DNA of 64,000 nt from Pseudomonas asiatica (GCF_009932335.1 NZ_BLJF01000003.1:930001-994000); one strand, 5' to 3'; positions 44,429 through 56,263 are shown, counted from the first letter of the stretch. A program made the numbers and translations. Notes: generated by a model not told the origin, from the letters alone.

Positions 44429-46081
44429 ATGAACCTGCACCAGTACGCTGAAACCCACGAAGTCACCAACCAGCCACCGCCCCTCGACGGTGCCAACCTT
44501 TACCGCCTCGACATTCCGCTACAGGAATGGTCGCGGCGTTTCGGTGCGGGTTGGGCCGAATCGCGGATCGATGCCTACGGGGCACTGGCCGGCGGCCCGC
44601 TGATGCAGGCGGGCTTTCTGGCCAATGCGCACAAGCCGGAGTTCAGTAGCCACGACCGCTACGGCCATCGCATCGACCTGGTCGAGTTCCACCCCGCCTA
44701 CCACGAACTGATGCGCACCGCCGTCGAGCACGGCCTGCCGTCGCTGCCATGGGCCGAACCCCGCCCAGGCGCCCATGTGGCACGGGCTTCGATGACCTAT
44801 CTGCACAGCCAGGCCGAGGCCGGTACCGGCTGCCCGCTGACCATGACCTTCGCCGCCGTGCCAGCGCTGCGGCTGCAACCCGAACTGGCCGAATACTGGC
44901 TGCCGAAAATCCTCGCCTGCGAGTACGACCCGCGTAACGTCGGCGACCGTCACAAGGCCGGAGTCACCCTGGGCATGGCCATGACCGAGAAGCAGGGCGG
45001 CACCGATGTACGCGCCAACACCACCCGGGCTTATCCAGTCGGCGCCGCAGGCCCGGGCCAGGCCTACGAACTGGTTGGGCACAAGTGGTTCTGCTCGGCG
45101 CCGATGTGCGATGCCTTCCTGACCCTGGCCCAGACCGAAAAAGGCCTGAGCTGCTTCCTGCTGCCGCGTCACCGCCCGGATGACAGCCGTAACCAGTTCT
45201 ATATCCAGCGCCTGAAGAACAAGCTGGGCAACAGTTCCAACGCCTCCAGCGAGGTGGAATTCCGCGGTGCCCTGGCTTGGATGGTCGGGGAAGAAGGGCG
45301 GGGCGTGCCGACCATCATCGAAATGGTGGCCATGACGCGCTTCGACTGCATGGTCGGCTCCAGCGCCCTGATGCGCCAGGCGCTGACCCAGGCGACCCAC
45401 CATTGCGCGCACCGCAAGGTCGGCGGGCGGCTGCTGAGCGAGCAGCCGTTGATGCAGAACGTGCTGGCCGACCTGGCGTTGGAAAGCGAGGCCGCGCTGG
45501 CCCTGAGCCTGCGCATGGGGCAGGCGCTGGAGCAGCTGGAAGACCCGCAGCAGGCGCATTTCGCCCGGCTGGTCACGGCGGTGGGCAAGTACTGGATCTG
45601 CAAGCGCGCCCCGGCCATGATCAACGAGGCCGCCGAGTGCCTGGGCGGGGCGGGTTATGTGGAAGACAGCATCCTGCCACGGCTGTACCGCGAAGCGCCG
45701 GTCAACTCCACCTGGGAAGGCTCGGGCAATGTGCAGTGCCTGGACGTGCTGCGGGCCTTGTCCAAGGAGCCGGGGGTGCTCGATGCGCTGTTTGCCGAGC
45801 TGGGCGATGGGCACGGGGACCCGCGCCTGGCGGCGCACATCGGCAACCTCAAGGGGGCGTTTGCCGACACTGGCGACATGCAGTACCGCGCGCGGCAGCT
45901 GACCGAGGATATTGCCCTGGCGCTGCAGGCCAAACTATTGCTGGAGGCGGGCAATGCGGTGGTCAGTGATGCGTTTATCGACAGCCGCTTGACGGGGGGC
46001 GGGCGCGTGTACGGGGCGTTGCCGCGGGGTGTGGATGTGGAGGCATTGGTGGCCAGGGCTACGCCAACACAGGACCTGTAG
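44429..46081 (+). CDS. aidB: AidB-type acyl-CoA dehydrogenase (alkylation response)
   Basis: The 550-residue FAD protein aligns by eye with E. coli AidB along its length: HEVTNQPPPLDGANLYRLDI at the start, TYLHSQAEAGTGCPLTMTFA, MAMTEKQGGTDVRANTTRAY, LVGHKWFCSAPMCDAFLTLA, and LGGAGYVEDSILPRLYREAP-VNSTWEGSGNVQCLDVLR. AidB is part of the Ada response to DNA alkylation in E. coli; it binds flavin and DNA and may destroy alkylating agents. The ATG at 44429 is preceded by AGGAG. The stop codon lies in a REP. Confidence 0.88.
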   Translation: MNLHQYAETHEVTNQPPPLDGANLYRLDIPLQEWSRRFGAGWAESRIDAYGALAGGPLMQAGFLANAHKPEFSSHDRYGHRIDLVEFHPAYHELMRTAVEHGLPSLPWAEPRPGAHVARASMTYLHSQAEAGTGCPLTMTFAAVPALRLQPELAEYWLPKILACEYDPRNVGDRHKAGVTLGMAMTEKQGGTDVRANTTRAYPVGAAGPGQAYELVGHKWFCSAPMCDAFLTLAQTEKGLSCFLLPRHRPDDSRNQFYIQRLKNKLGNSSNASSEVEFRGALAWMVGEEGRGVPTIIEMVAMTRFDCMVGSSALMRQALTQATHHCAHRKVGGRLLSEQPLMQNVLADLALESEAALALSLRMGQALEQLEDPQQAHFARLVTAVGKYWICKRAPAMINEAAECLGGAGYVEDSILPRLYREAPVNSTWEGSGNVQCLDVLRALSKEPGVLDALFAELGDGHGDPRLAAHIGNLKGAFADTGDMQYRARQLTEDIALALQAKLLLEAGNAVVSDAFIDSRLTGGGRVYGALPRGVDVEALVARATPTQDL

Positions 46082-46194
46082 GAGCGGCCTTGTGTCGCGA
46101 TAGGGCTGCGAAGCAGCCCCAGGGGATCAGCGCAGATGCACAAATTGCCGGGGCTGCTTTGCAGCCCTATCGCGACACAAGGCCGCTCCTACAG
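46077..46194. repeat. REP inverted pair overlapping the aidB stop
   Basis: tgtaggagcggccttgtgtc and the inverse cgacacaaggccgctcctac. The TAG of aidB (46079-46081) is part of the left REP arm, so the REP sets the last codons. Confidence 0.85.
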
Positions 46195-46296
46195 GGACCA
46201 GCGCAGGCCTGCTGATTAACACCGATCAATGGGGGTGTATTTAGCCAAGAAGGCAGGCAAGATGGTTCACATGCATGTCCAGACAGGAAGCACAGT

Positions 46297-47760
46297 GTGA
46301 GCCAAGCTTTTGTAGTCGTTGATACCCCCGAACAGGCCGTCGACCGTCTGGCGGCCCTGCATGACCAGGCCACCGGGGCCCTTAGCCAGGCCCTCAAGCG
46401 TTACCTGAAGGACCGTACCGAGCCGGGCGCCGAAGAGCGCGACCTGTTCCGCTACCCGGCGCTGCGCCTGACCTATTACAGCCATGGTGAAGTCGCCGCT
46501 ACCACGCGGGCCTACGCCAAGGTCCAGGTGGCCGGTACCTACAGCGTCACCATCACCCAGCCGGCTGCTTTCCGTGGCTACCTGCTGGAGCAACTGCGCC
46601 CGCTGATGCACGACTACACCGTCACGGTAGAGGTCGGCGTCAGTGAACAGAACATCCCTTACCCCTACGTGGTCGACCAGGGCGACGAACTGGCCGGCAG
46701 CGGCATCACCGCCGCGCAGCTGGCGCGGGTGTTCCCCAGCACCGACCTGTCGGCTGCGACCGACAACATCGCCGACGGCCTGTATGACTGGGGCAGTGCC
46801 GAGACTCTGCCGCTGGCGCTGTTCGATGCCGCGCGGGTCGACTTCTCGCTGCGCCGTCTGGTGCACTACACCGGCAGCGACTGGCGCCATGTGCAGCCAT
46901 GGATCCTGTTGACCAACTATCACCGCTATGTCGACCAGTTCATCAGCCACGGCCTCGACCAGTTGCGTGACGACCCACGCTTCGTGCGCATGGTGCTGCC
47001 GGGCAACGTGGTGATCGAAAAGGGCATGGACCACGGTGAAACCCAGGCCCTGGTGGCAAGCGTGGTCTGGCACCGCTACCAGATGCCGGCGTACCACCTG
47101 ATCGCCGCTGATGGCGACGGCGTCACGCTGGTCAACATCGGCGTCGGCCCGTCCAATGCCAAGAACATCACCGACCACCTGGCCGTGCTGCGCCCGCACT
47201 GCTGGCTGATGATCGGCCACTGCGGCGGCCTGCGGCAGTCGCAGACCATCGGCGATTATGTGCTGGCACACGCCTACATGCGCCGTGACGGCATTCTTGA
47301 CCGGGTGGTGCCGCCGAACATCCCGATTCCGGCCCTGGCCGAAGTGCAGCTGGCCTTGCAGGAAGCCGCCGCGCAGGTCACCGGCGAGCGTGGCGAACAG
47401 CTGAAGAAGCGCCTGCGCACCGGCACCGTGCTGACCTACGACGACCGCAACTGGGAGCTGCGCTGGGCCCAGGAGCGGCCGCTGATCAACCTCTCGCGTG
47501 CCGTGGCGGTGGACATGGAAAGCGGTACCATTGCCGCCCAGGGTTACCGCTTGCGCGTGCCGTACGGCACCTTGCTGTGTGTGTCCGACAAACCGCTGCA
47601 CAGCGAGATCAAGCTGCCGGGTTCGGCCAACGCCTTCTATAACCGGGCGGTCAGCCAGCATCTGAAGATCGGCATTGCCGCCCTCGACTTGCTGCGCACC
47701 GAGCTCAACTCGCTGCACTCGCGTAAACTGCGCAGTTTCGATGAGCCGCCGTTCCGCTGA
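46297..47760 (+). CDS. amn: AMP nucleosidase
   Basis: Amn splits AMP into adenine and ribose 5-phosphate and helps control adenylate pools. 487 residues: the N-terminal AMP nucleosidase domain (about 1-175) and a C-terminal phosphorylase-like domain with LVNIGVGPSNAKNITDHLAV, MIGHCGGLRQSQTIGDYVLA and AVDMESGTIAAQGYRLRVPY (catalytic Asp). Start GTG 46297 has AGGAAG 7-8 bases upstream. The next gene starts 6 bases after its stop. Confidence 0.94.
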   Translation: MSQAFVVVDTPEQAVDRLAALHDQATGALSQALKRYLKDRTEPGAEERDLFRYPALRLTYYSHGEVAATTRAYAKVQVAGTYSVTITQPAAFRGYLLEQLRPLMHDYTVTVEVGVSEQNIPYPYVVDQGDELAGSGITAAQLARVFPSTDLSAATDNIADGLYDWGSAETLPLALFDAARVDFSLRRLVHYTGSDWRHVQPWILLTNYHRYVDQFISHGLDQLRDDPRFVRMVLPGNVVIEKGMDHGETQALVASVVWHRYQMPAYHLIAADGDGVTLVNIGVGPSNAKNITDHLAVLRPHCWLMIGHCGGLRQSQTIGDYVLAHAYMRRDGILDRVVPPNIPIPALAEVQLALQEAAAQVTGERGEQLKKRLRTGTVLTYDDRNWELRWAQERPLINLSRAVAVDMESGTIAAQGYRLRVPYGTLLCVSDKPLHSEIKLPGSANAFYNRAVSQHLKIGIAALDLLRTELNSLHSRKLRSFDEPPFR

Positions 47761-47766
47761 GGATCC

Positions 47767-48405
47767 ATGTCACTGCCACCCCGTTCCAAGCCGCGCCGCC
47801 CCCAGGCGCGGCCTGCCGCCGGCCCGCGTCGCCAGCCCAAGGCGCCACCGGCCGAGCCGCGCCTGATCCTGTTCAACAAACCGTTCGACGTGCTGACCCA
47901 GTTCAGCGACGGCGACGGGCGCGCGACGCTCAAGGACTACATCGACATCCCCGGCGTGTACCCGGCCGGGCGGCTGGACCGCGACAGTGAAGGCCTGTTG
48001 CTGCTGACCAACGATGGCGGCCTGCAGGCGCGCATTGCCGACCCGAAGCACAAGCTGGCCAAGACTTACTGGGTTCAGGTGGAGGGGGAGCCGAGCGAGG
48101 AGCAGTTGCAGCGCTTGCGCGATGGCGTGGAACTGAACGATGGGCCGACCTTGCCGGCCGAGGCGCGGCACCTGGACGAGCCCGAGCTGTGGCCGCGCAA
48201 CCCGCCGGTGCGTTTTCGCAAGAGCGTGCCGACCAGCTGGCTGGAGCTGGTTATTCGCGAAGGGCGTAACCGCCAGGTGCGGCGGATGACGGCGGCGGTG
48301 GGGTTGCCGACCTTGCGCCTGGTGCGGGTGCGGATTGGCGACTGGGCGCTGGATGGGTTGGAACAGGGCTGCTGGCGCGAAGTCCCGGCGAAGTTGCAGC
48401 GCTAG
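47767..48405 (+). CDS. rluE: 23S rRNA pseudouridine synthase, RsuA/RluE family
   Basis: A 212-residue RsuA-family pseudouridine synthase without an S4 domain, as in RluE, which modifies U2457 of 23S rRNA in E. coli. A basic Pro/Arg-rich tail (1-30) precedes [20 protein letters not shown], the catalytic Asp motif [20 protein letters not shown] (about residues 60-79) and [20 protein letters not shown]. The family is sure; the exact target (RluE vs RluB/F) is inferred from the absence of the S4 domain. Probably co-transcribed with amn. Confidence 0.85.
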   Translation: MSLPPRSKPRRPQARPAAGPRRQPKAPPAEPRLILFNKPFDVLTQFSDGDGRATLKDYIDIPGVYPAGRLDRDSEGLLLLTNDGGLQARIADPKHKLAKTYWVQVEGEPSEEQLQRLRDGVELNDGPTLPAEARHLDEPELWPRNPPVRFRKSVPTSWLELVIREGRNRQVRRMTAAVGLPTLRLVRVRIGDWALDGLEQGCWREVPAKLQR

Positions 48406-48407
48406 CG

Positions 48408-48530
48408 GGGGCCGCTTTGCAGCCCATCGCGACACAAGGCCGCTCCTACAGGTGCAGCGCGAACTCAGGCATTGTGCGATCCCTGTAGGAGCGGCCTTGT
48501 GTCGCGAAAGGAGCGCAAAGCGCTCCCGGC
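48408..48530. repeat. REP inverted pair after rluE
   Basis: cgcgacacaaggccgctcct and the inverse, with outer hairpin arms; between convergent rluE and the DUF2788 gene. Confidence 0.8.
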
Positions 48531-48541
48531 TTTCTTGAGCC

Positions 48542-48745
48542 TTACACCCCTTCGAGAAACCCCACCACCACGCTCTTGATGATAAAGGCCAACACCCCCA
48601 GCCCCAGTACGAAGAACAGGATCAGCGTCCCGAACCGCCCGGCCTTGGACTTTTTCGCCAGGTCCCAGACGATGAAACCCATGAAACCGATCAACACGGT
48701 GACCAGGATGATCATCATCCACTCTTCGAATACGGCGGGATCCAT
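48542..48745 (-). CDS. DUF2788 small membrane protein
   Basis: A 67-residue protein with two membrane helices (MMIILVTVLIGFMGFIVWDL; FGTLILFFVLGLGVLAFIIK) around a short basic cytoplasmic loop (AKKSKAGR). This is DUF2788, a small family in Pseudomonas and relatives with no known function. The start at 48745 has GGAGA about 6 bases upstream. Monocistronic. Confidence 0.82.
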   Translation of the reverse strand: MDPAVFEEWMMIILVTVLIGFMGFIVWDLAKKSKAGRFGTLILFFVLGLGVLAFIIKSVVVGFLEGV

Positions 48746-48799
48746 CGGTGTTCTCCAGGCGGGTTGAGCGTCCGATTATACGCCTGCTGGCGCAGGCAA

Positions 48800-49276
48800 T
48801 TAACGCAGGTGGGTCAAGGGCAGCTCGGTGCTGGCCAGCACCTGGTTCAGCACGAAGCTCGAACGCACGCTGGTGACGCCTTCAATGCGGGTCAGGCTGC
48901 CTAGCAGCAGTTTCTGGTAGTGGTCCATGTCGGGCACCACCACCTTCAGCTGGTAGTCGGCATCCATGCCGGTGACCAGGCTGCATTCGAGCACCTGTGG
49001 CAGGTTGCGGATGGCCGCCTCGAAGGTTTCGAAACGTTCCGGGGTGTGGCGGTCCATGCCGATCAGCACGTAGGCAGTCAGGCTCAGGCCCAGCTTCTTG
49101 CGGTCGAGCAGGGCTACCTGGCGCGAGATGTAGCCATCGTCCTCCAGTTGCTTGACCCGACGAGAGCATGGCGAAGGCGACAGGCCGATGCGTTCGGCCA
49201 GTTCCTGGTTGGAAATGCGCGCATCGCGCTGCAATTCGGCGAGGATACTCAGGTCGTAGCGGTCAAGTTTGCTCAT
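48800..49276 (-). CDS. Lrp/AsnC family transcriptional regulator
   Basis: The 158-residue protein has an N-terminal winged helix (LDRYDLSILAELQRDARISN ... ELAERIGLSPSPCSRRVKQL) and a C-terminal RAM/ligand-binding domain (SLVTGMDADYQLKVVVPDMD). Proteins with this 'LSPSPCSRRVKQLE' recognition helix include the main Lrp and BkdR-like regulators of amino-acid metabolism. Ligand and targets are unknown. The upstream gap is large (about 390 bases) and includes a terminator-tailed sRNA-like segment on the plus strand. Confidence 0.88.
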   Translation of the reverse strand: MSKLDRYDLSILAELQRDARISNQELAERIGLSPSPCSRRVKQLEDDGYISRQVALLDRKKLGLSLTAYVLIGMDRHTPERFETFEAAIRNLPQVLECSLVTGMDADYQLKVVVPDMDHYQKLLLGSLTRIEGVTSVRSSFVLNQVLASTELPLTHLR

Positions 49277-49670
49277 GGGTTATGCCTTTTCTGTTCAGAT
49301 TGCGATGAATTATCAATCCAGGGTGAAAAATTGCGCAAGTGCTATTTATCTGAGCAATCTTCGCAATCATCTGTCGCAACCTGTCCGGTATCTTTATCCA
49401 CAGAATCACTGCCCGGACATCAGTCCACGGCGACGCGCCCTAGGCGGGCGGTCGCGGCCAGCCATCCAACAGGATCTGCAGGCCCCCGGGCTACATACCT
49501 TCCAGAAGACGGTGTGAGGTGAGCCGGCGCCACAAGTGCCGAGCACGGACGACAATTCCTGAAGGGAGGCCCTGTGGCCTCCCTTTTTTCATGTCCGGAA
49601 TTTAATTGGCGTGCGTGACAGGCGCGGTAGACTGGCTGTGGTTGCCGTATTTTCTACCGAGAGGAACAGC
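49277..49670. other. Long intergenic region with possible small RNA
   Basis: About 390 bases between the Lrp-type gene and the DUF6515-like gene with no protein gene I can support. GC-rich sequence with several small hairpins ends in a strong terminator (49562-49589) that no coding gene uses, which suggests a non-coding transcript on the plus strand of perhaps 100-200 nt. Confidence 0.45.
49562..49589 (+). terminator. Strong orphan intrinsic terminator
   Basis: AAGGGAGGCC-ctgt-GGCCTCCCTT then TTTT. It has a 10-bp stem with no upstream coding gene on this strand. Confidence 0.85.
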
Positions 49671-50456
49671 ATGAAGTCGCGCATCTGGCAGTTGGCAGGT
49701 GTTGGTGTGTTGGGGTTGAGCATCAGCCTTGGGGCCATGGCCGAAGGGCCGGGCGAGGGGGCGCCGGGCCGCTCGCTCAATTCGCGTGACGAAGTGCAGC
49801 AGACCCAGCCGCCACGACAGGGCTATTACCAGGATATTCCCCGCCGTCATGGCGATAACCGCCATGGGGAAGCCGGTGGCCCGGGGCAACGGCCCGGCGG
49901 TGACTGGCAAGGGCGCCCGGATGGTCATGGCAATGGCTGGGGGCCGGGGCCGCAGTATCGCCCGGGGCACACCATCGATCATTTCCCGGACCGCTACTGG
50001 AAAGTGCCCTACCGTGGCGATGACTACTTCTACTCCGGTGGTTACTGGTATCGCCCCCATGGTGGCCGTTATGTCGTGGTGAGCCCGCCCTACGGCGTGC
50101 GGGTCGACTACCTGCCGCCTTATGCGCGGGAAGTCTGGTTGGGCGGGGCGCTGTTCTTCCTGGTGGCCGATACCTATTACCAGTACCTGGCCGACAGCCG
50201 CGAGTACGTGGTGGTCAACCCGCCGGTTGCGGCGCCGGCACCTGTAGGCGGTGGGTATGACGTGGTGGCCTACCCGATGTATGGGCAAGGGCAGGAGCAG
50301 CAGGACCAGGACCGTTACCAGTGCCACCGCTGGGCGGTGAGCCAGTCAGGCTTCGACCCGGCGACGGCGGCTTATGCGCCGCCGGCCAATGTGGCGGACA
50401 ACTACCGGCGGGCGCTGGGCGCTTGTTTCAGCGGCCGAGGCTACAGCATCAACTGA
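49671..50456 (+). CDS. Secreted DUF6515-like protein
   Basis: A 261-residue exported protein. Signal peptide MKSRIWQLAGVGVLGLSISL ... AMA; then a Gly/Pro/Arg-rich disordered stretch (residues about 25-95); then repeated aromatic motifs (DDYFYSGGYWYRPHGGRYVV, DYLPPYAREVWLGGALFFLV) typical of DUF6515; and a C-terminal helix with 'DRYQCHRWAVSQSGFDP' (two Cys). Function unknown. GAGAGGAACAGC before the ATG is a fair ribosome-binding site. Confidence 0.75.
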   Translation: MKSRIWQLAGVGVLGLSISLGAMAEGPGEGAPGRSLNSRDEVQQTQPPRQGYYQDIPRRHGDNRHGEAGGPGQRPGGDWQGRPDGHGNGWGPGPQYRPGHTIDHFPDRYWKVPYRGDDYFYSGGYWYRPHGGRYVVVSPPYGVRVDYLPPYAREVWLGGALFFLVADTYYQYLADSREYVVVNPPVAAPAPVGGGYDVVAYPMYGQGQEQQDQDRYQCHRWAVSQSGFDPATAAYAPPANVADNYRRALGACFSGRGYSIN

Positions 50457-50473
50457 GCCAGATGTGCTGCCTG

Positions 50474-50655
50474 TCCCGGCCCTATCGCCGGCAAGCCAGC
50501 TCCCACAGGAACTGCACCGGCCTGAAGCCATGTGTAGTGCCTGTTGGAACTGCCTGTCCCGGCCCTATCGCTGGCAAGCCAGCTCCCACTGGTATTGCGC
50601 ATGCCTTCAGGCCGGTGCGGTTCTTGTGGGAGCTGGCTTGCCGGCGATAGGGCCC
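50474..50655. repeat. Cluster of three REP units
   Basis: Three copies of the 'ccctatcgccggcaagccag' type REP, two direct and one inverted, between the DUF6515-like gene and the cation-efflux gene. Confidence 0.8.
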
Positions 50656-50663
50656 TTGCAGGT

Positions 50664-51536
50664 TCACACCGGATCCGCGTGCACCATCACATCCGCCTGT
50701 GGATAACGCTGGCGGATCACCTTCGAGGCCTCCACGCACAAGGCATGCGCCTCATGCAGCGGCAACTGCCCCGGCATCTCCAGATGCAACTGCACGAACC
50801 ACTGGTTGCCCGACACCCGTGTACGCAGGTCGTGCACGCCTTTGACCCCAGGAATGGCCAGCACCAGCGCAGCCATGGCCTCGCCGACATCGCCGGGCAG
50901 TTCCTGATCCATCAGGATGGCCGTGCTTTCCCGTGCGATCTGCAGCGCGCTCCAAAGGATATAGACAGCGATGCCCAGGCCGAACAGCGCATCCAGTTGC
51001 GGCCAGCCAAAGCGTGCCAGCAGCAGGGCCAGCAGGATGCTTCCGTTGAGCAGCAGGTCCGAGCGGTAGTGCAGGGAGTCGGCCCGCACCGCCGTGGAGC
51101 CGGTCAGGCGGATGACCTTGTGTTGCAGTGCCAGCAGGGCAAGGGTCAGCACCAGCGACAGCAGCATTACCCCGATACCGACGGCGGTATCGCCCAAGGG
51201 TTGCGGGGTGTGCAGGCGTTCAACCGCCTGCACCCCGATCAGCACCGCACTGACCCCGATGAACAGCGCCTGCGCCATACCGGCCAGGGCTTCGGCCTTG
51301 CCATGGCCGAATCGGTGGTCGTCGTCGGCCGGGCGCAGGGCATAGTGCACGGCGAGCAGGTTGAGGAATGACGCAACGGCATCCAGTGCCGAGTCGGTCA
51401 GCCCGGCCAGCAGGCTGACCGAGCCGCTCAGCCACCAGGCCAGCGCCTTGCTCAGGACCAGGATACTGGCCACCGCCAGCGATGCGCGCGTGGCCAGGCG
51501 TAGCAGGCGCTGGTGTTCAGCCGAGGTGGTCATCAT
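50664..51536 (-). CDS. Cation diffusion facilitator (FieF-like metal efflux)
   Basis: A 290-residue CDF transporter with six membrane helices and metal-site residues in SLLAGLTDSALDAVASFLNL (DxxxD, helix II) and AVRADSLHYRSDLLLNGSIL (HxxxD, helix V), plus a cytoplasmic C-terminal domain with DLRTRVSGNQWFVQLHLEMP. This subgroup (FieF/YiiP) exports Zn2+ and Fe2+ by proton exchange. The start is MMTTSAEH (51536) or one codon later. Next upstream is the lipoprotein gene on the same strand. Confidence 0.9.
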   Translation of the reverse strand: MMTTSAEHQRLLRLATRASLAVASILVLSKALAWWLSGSVSLLAGLTDSALDAVASFLNLLAVHYALRPADDDHRFGHGKAEALAGMAQALFIGVSAVLIGVQAVERLHTPQPLGDTAVGIGVMLLSLVLTLALLALQHKVIRLTGSTAVRADSLHYRSDLLLNGSILLALLLARFGWPQLDALFGLGIAVYILWSALQIARESTAILMDQELPGDVGEAMAALVLAIPGVKGVHDLRTRVSGNQWFVQLHLEMPGQLPLHEAHALCVEASKVIRQRYPQADVMVHADPV

Positions 51537-51558
51537 CCGTGGGCAGTGTCCTTGTGCT

Positions 51559-51978
51559 TCAGGCTGCCGGCACCAGGCCCAGGCTGGCCAACTGCTCGAT
51601 GCTGCCGCGATGCTGGATCAGCCGTGGGTCGTTCAGCGGCAGGCGCTGGCCCAGTTCGCTTTCCAGAATGGCCTGCAACTTCAGGTTGTCGACCTTGCCA
51701 TCGGGGCTCACGGCCTCGCGCAGTTTGACCGGGTCAACCTGGGCGGATCGCCCGCCCGAGTAATAGATGGCGCCCGTGGCAAAGTCGATACCGAAGGCGA
51801 TCAGCCCCGGGATCACGTAGAACAGGATGCCGATCGCATCCATTGCGGCAACCACTGGGTCGATCTTGCCGCCGATCTGGCCGCGCCGTTCCGGGTAGAG
51901 AATGGTGCCGCAGGCGGTCAGTTGGGTCAGCAAGGTGACGATGAGGGCGCCACCGATGACGCGGGTTGGGATGCGCAT
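51559..51978 (-). CDS. Small lipoprotein of unknown function
   Basis: A 139-residue lipoprotein. Signal peptide MRIPTRVIGGALIVTLLTQL with lipobox LTAC, then two hydrophobic stretches (VVAAMDAIGILFYVIPGLIA; FGIDFATGAIYYSGG). The distal part is helical (KLQAILESELGQRLPLNDPR). I do not know the family's role. The start at 51978 is at the signal peptide; further upstream the frame is not coding. It is divergent from hrpB. Confidence 0.75.
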   Translation of the reverse strand: MRIPTRVIGGALIVTLLTQLTACGTILYPERRGQIGGKIDPVVAAMDAIGILFYVIPGLIAFGIDFATGAIYYSGGRSAQVDPVKLREAVSPDGKVDNLKLQAILESELGQRLPLNDPRLIQHRGSIEQLASLGLVPAA

Positions 51979-52094
51979 GTAAATCTCCGAAAAGGTATCC
52001 AGCAGGGCAAGCGAAGCGCCTGCACCTGAAGCTAAGACCATGATAGAGCAGGCTGGGTTCGCCGTTATACTCGCGGGACTGTTCGAGGACCACC

Positions 52095-54623
<2,529 letters not shown>

Positions 54624-54659
54624 CAACAGCGTTTTCCGGTCAAGCGATGAGCCTGGGCA

Positions 54660-55316
54660 TCACGCCCCGGCTTCGCCTTCCAGCAACATGAACAGGCGGT
54701 ACAGCACCACGGTGCTGAACAACTGCAGGAAGCCGCTGAGGCTGTCCATGGCCAGCTCCATGCCAGGCGATGGCTCGGGGAAGGCCATCAGCAGCAGGCC
54801 GTCGATCAGCCAGATCGGCGCCAGCACACCTACGACACAGATCATGATGCGCATGAAGTGGCCGGTGGTCATGCGTGCGCTCTCGCGCATCGACTGCACC
54901 ACCGGCAGGCCGCGCAGCACCAGCAGGTACTCGGCGAACACAAGGTTGATCATGATCCACACGCCCGGAAAGATGAACAGCGCCAGGCCGGCCATGATCA
55001 GCAGCGAGCTGATCAGGATCAGCAGGGCCAGCTGCGGCCACAGTTGCACGGCGCGGGCGAACAGGTCGCGCTTGGCGATTTCCTGGCCGTTGCTGCGGGT
55101 GTCGAGGTACAGGATCAGCGCGGCGCTGTACAGCGGGTAGAACAGCAGGCTGATCAGCATGCCGTAGGCCGGCGATGCCTGGTCGCCCATCTGCCGGTAC
55201 AGCAGCTGGGTGAGCAAGGCTTCCAGCACCACCAGCGGCAGGCACAGCTGGAGGATGCTCGGCAGGTGGCGGCGGAAGAAGTACAGGGAGTCGCGCAGGA
55301 CGCTCAGCGGATTCAT
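54660..55316 (-). CDS. YciC family (UPF0259) membrane protein
   Basis: This 218-residue integral membrane protein has about six helices and no catalytic motif. N-terminal MNPLSVLRDSLYFFRRHLPS and IFPGVWIMINLVFAEYLLVL, as in YciC/UPF0259. YciC-like proteins are thought to affect the cell envelope, but their function is unproven. The start at 55316 (MNPLSV) gives a short cytoplasmic tail; an upstream in-frame ATG adds five residues. Confidence 0.8.
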   Translation of the reverse strand: MNPLSVLRDSLYFFRRHLPSILQLCLPLVVLEALLTQLLYRQMGDQASPAYGMLISLLFYPLYSAALILYLDTRSNGQEIAKRDLFARAVQLWPQLALLILISSLLIMAGLALFIFPGVWIMINLVFAEYLLVLRGLPVVQSMRESARMTTGHFMRIMICVVGVLAPIWLIDGLLLMAFPEPSPGMELAMDSLSGFLQLFSTVVLYRLFMLLEGEAGA

Positions 55317-55482
55317 CAGTCTACATCGCATGGCAGTAAAAACAGGGGCATAACTTTAGCCCAAAGCAGGCCTGGGGCTGTCACTTGCTGAAAAAAGTTT
55401 CACGCCGCCGGTGATTGAATCCCACGCCTGTACGCCCCATCTTTGACGCTGTCCGTTGTCCGCTACCCCACGAGGTCGCCCC

Positions 55483-56238
55483 ATGAATACTGAAGAACAA
55501 ACCCTGATCGACGGCCTGTTCGGCCGCCTCAAGCAAGCCGAGGACCCGAGCCAGCCACGCGATGCGCAGGCCCAGGCATGCATCGAGGCGCATGTGCGTC
55601 AGCAGCCGGCGGCGCCTTATTACATGGCCCAGGCGATCCTGGTGCAGGAGGCAGCGATCAAGCGCCTCGACGAGCAGAACAAGCAACTGGAAGCCGAACT
55701 GAAGCAGGCCCGTGCCCAGGCCGAGGCCGCCCGTGCCGGCAGCGCGCCGAGCAATGGCGGTGGTGGTTTCTTGTCCAGCATCTTTGGTTCGTCTGGGCGC
55801 AATGCGGCCCCGGCCGTGCAACCGCAGCGTCCCGCTGCAGCCCCCGTGGCATCTGGCGGTGGCTGGCGTGAGCCGTCGGCGTCGGGCTTCTCCCAGCCAC
55901 AAGCGCAGCAGCCTGGCTTTGGCGCTGCGCCGGCCCGCAGTGGTGCCAGCAGCTTCCTCGGCGGCGCGATGCAGACTGCGGCCGGTGTGGCGGGTGGTGT
56001 GTTGCTGGCGCAGGGCATCAGCAGCCTGTTCAACCACAACTCGCAGCCGGAGGAGGTGGTAGAGGTGATCAAGGAAGAGCCGGCGCCGGCCAGCGACAGC
56101 GGTGGCTGGAACGACTCGGGGGCGCAGCAGCAGGTGGCTGACAACAGTGGTTGGGGCAGCGACCAGGGTGGTTATGCCGACAGCGATTATGGCAGCGATG
56201 ATGGCGGGTTCTTCTCGGACGACGATTCGTACGTCTGA
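55483..56238 (+). CDS. DUF2076 family protein
   Basis: A 251-residue protein of the DUF2076 family: MNTEEQTLIDGLFGRLKQAE, then HVRQQPAAPYYMAQAILVQE and a coiled coil (KRLDEQNKQLEAELKQARAQ), followed by a long Gly/Pro/Gln-rich region, one hydrophobic segment (GGVLLAQGISSLFNHN) and a very acidic, Gly-rich tail. The low-complexity tail is odd compared with the compact N-terminus. Function unknown. ATG chosen at 55483; the frame before it is short. Confidence 0.82.
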   Translation: MNTEEQTLIDGLFGRLKQAEDPSQPRDAQAQACIEAHVRQQPAAPYYMAQAILVQEAAIKRLDEQNKQLEAELKQARAQAEAARAGSAPSNGGGGFLSSIFGSSGRNAAPAVQPQRPAAAPVASGGGWREPSASGFSQPQAQQPGFGAAPARSGASSFLGGAMQTAAGVAGGVLLAQGISSLFNHNSQPEEVVEVIKEEPAPASDSGGWNDSGAQQQVADNSGWGSDQGGYADSDYGSDDGGFFSDDDSYV

Positions 56239-56263
56239 CAGGTCTGGCATACTGCTGGCAATT

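Noticed and set aside
50474-50655. CRISPR-like cluster of repeats
   Set aside because: Units are few, differ in orientation and match the REP family found elsewhere in the window; there are no regular spacers and no cas genes.
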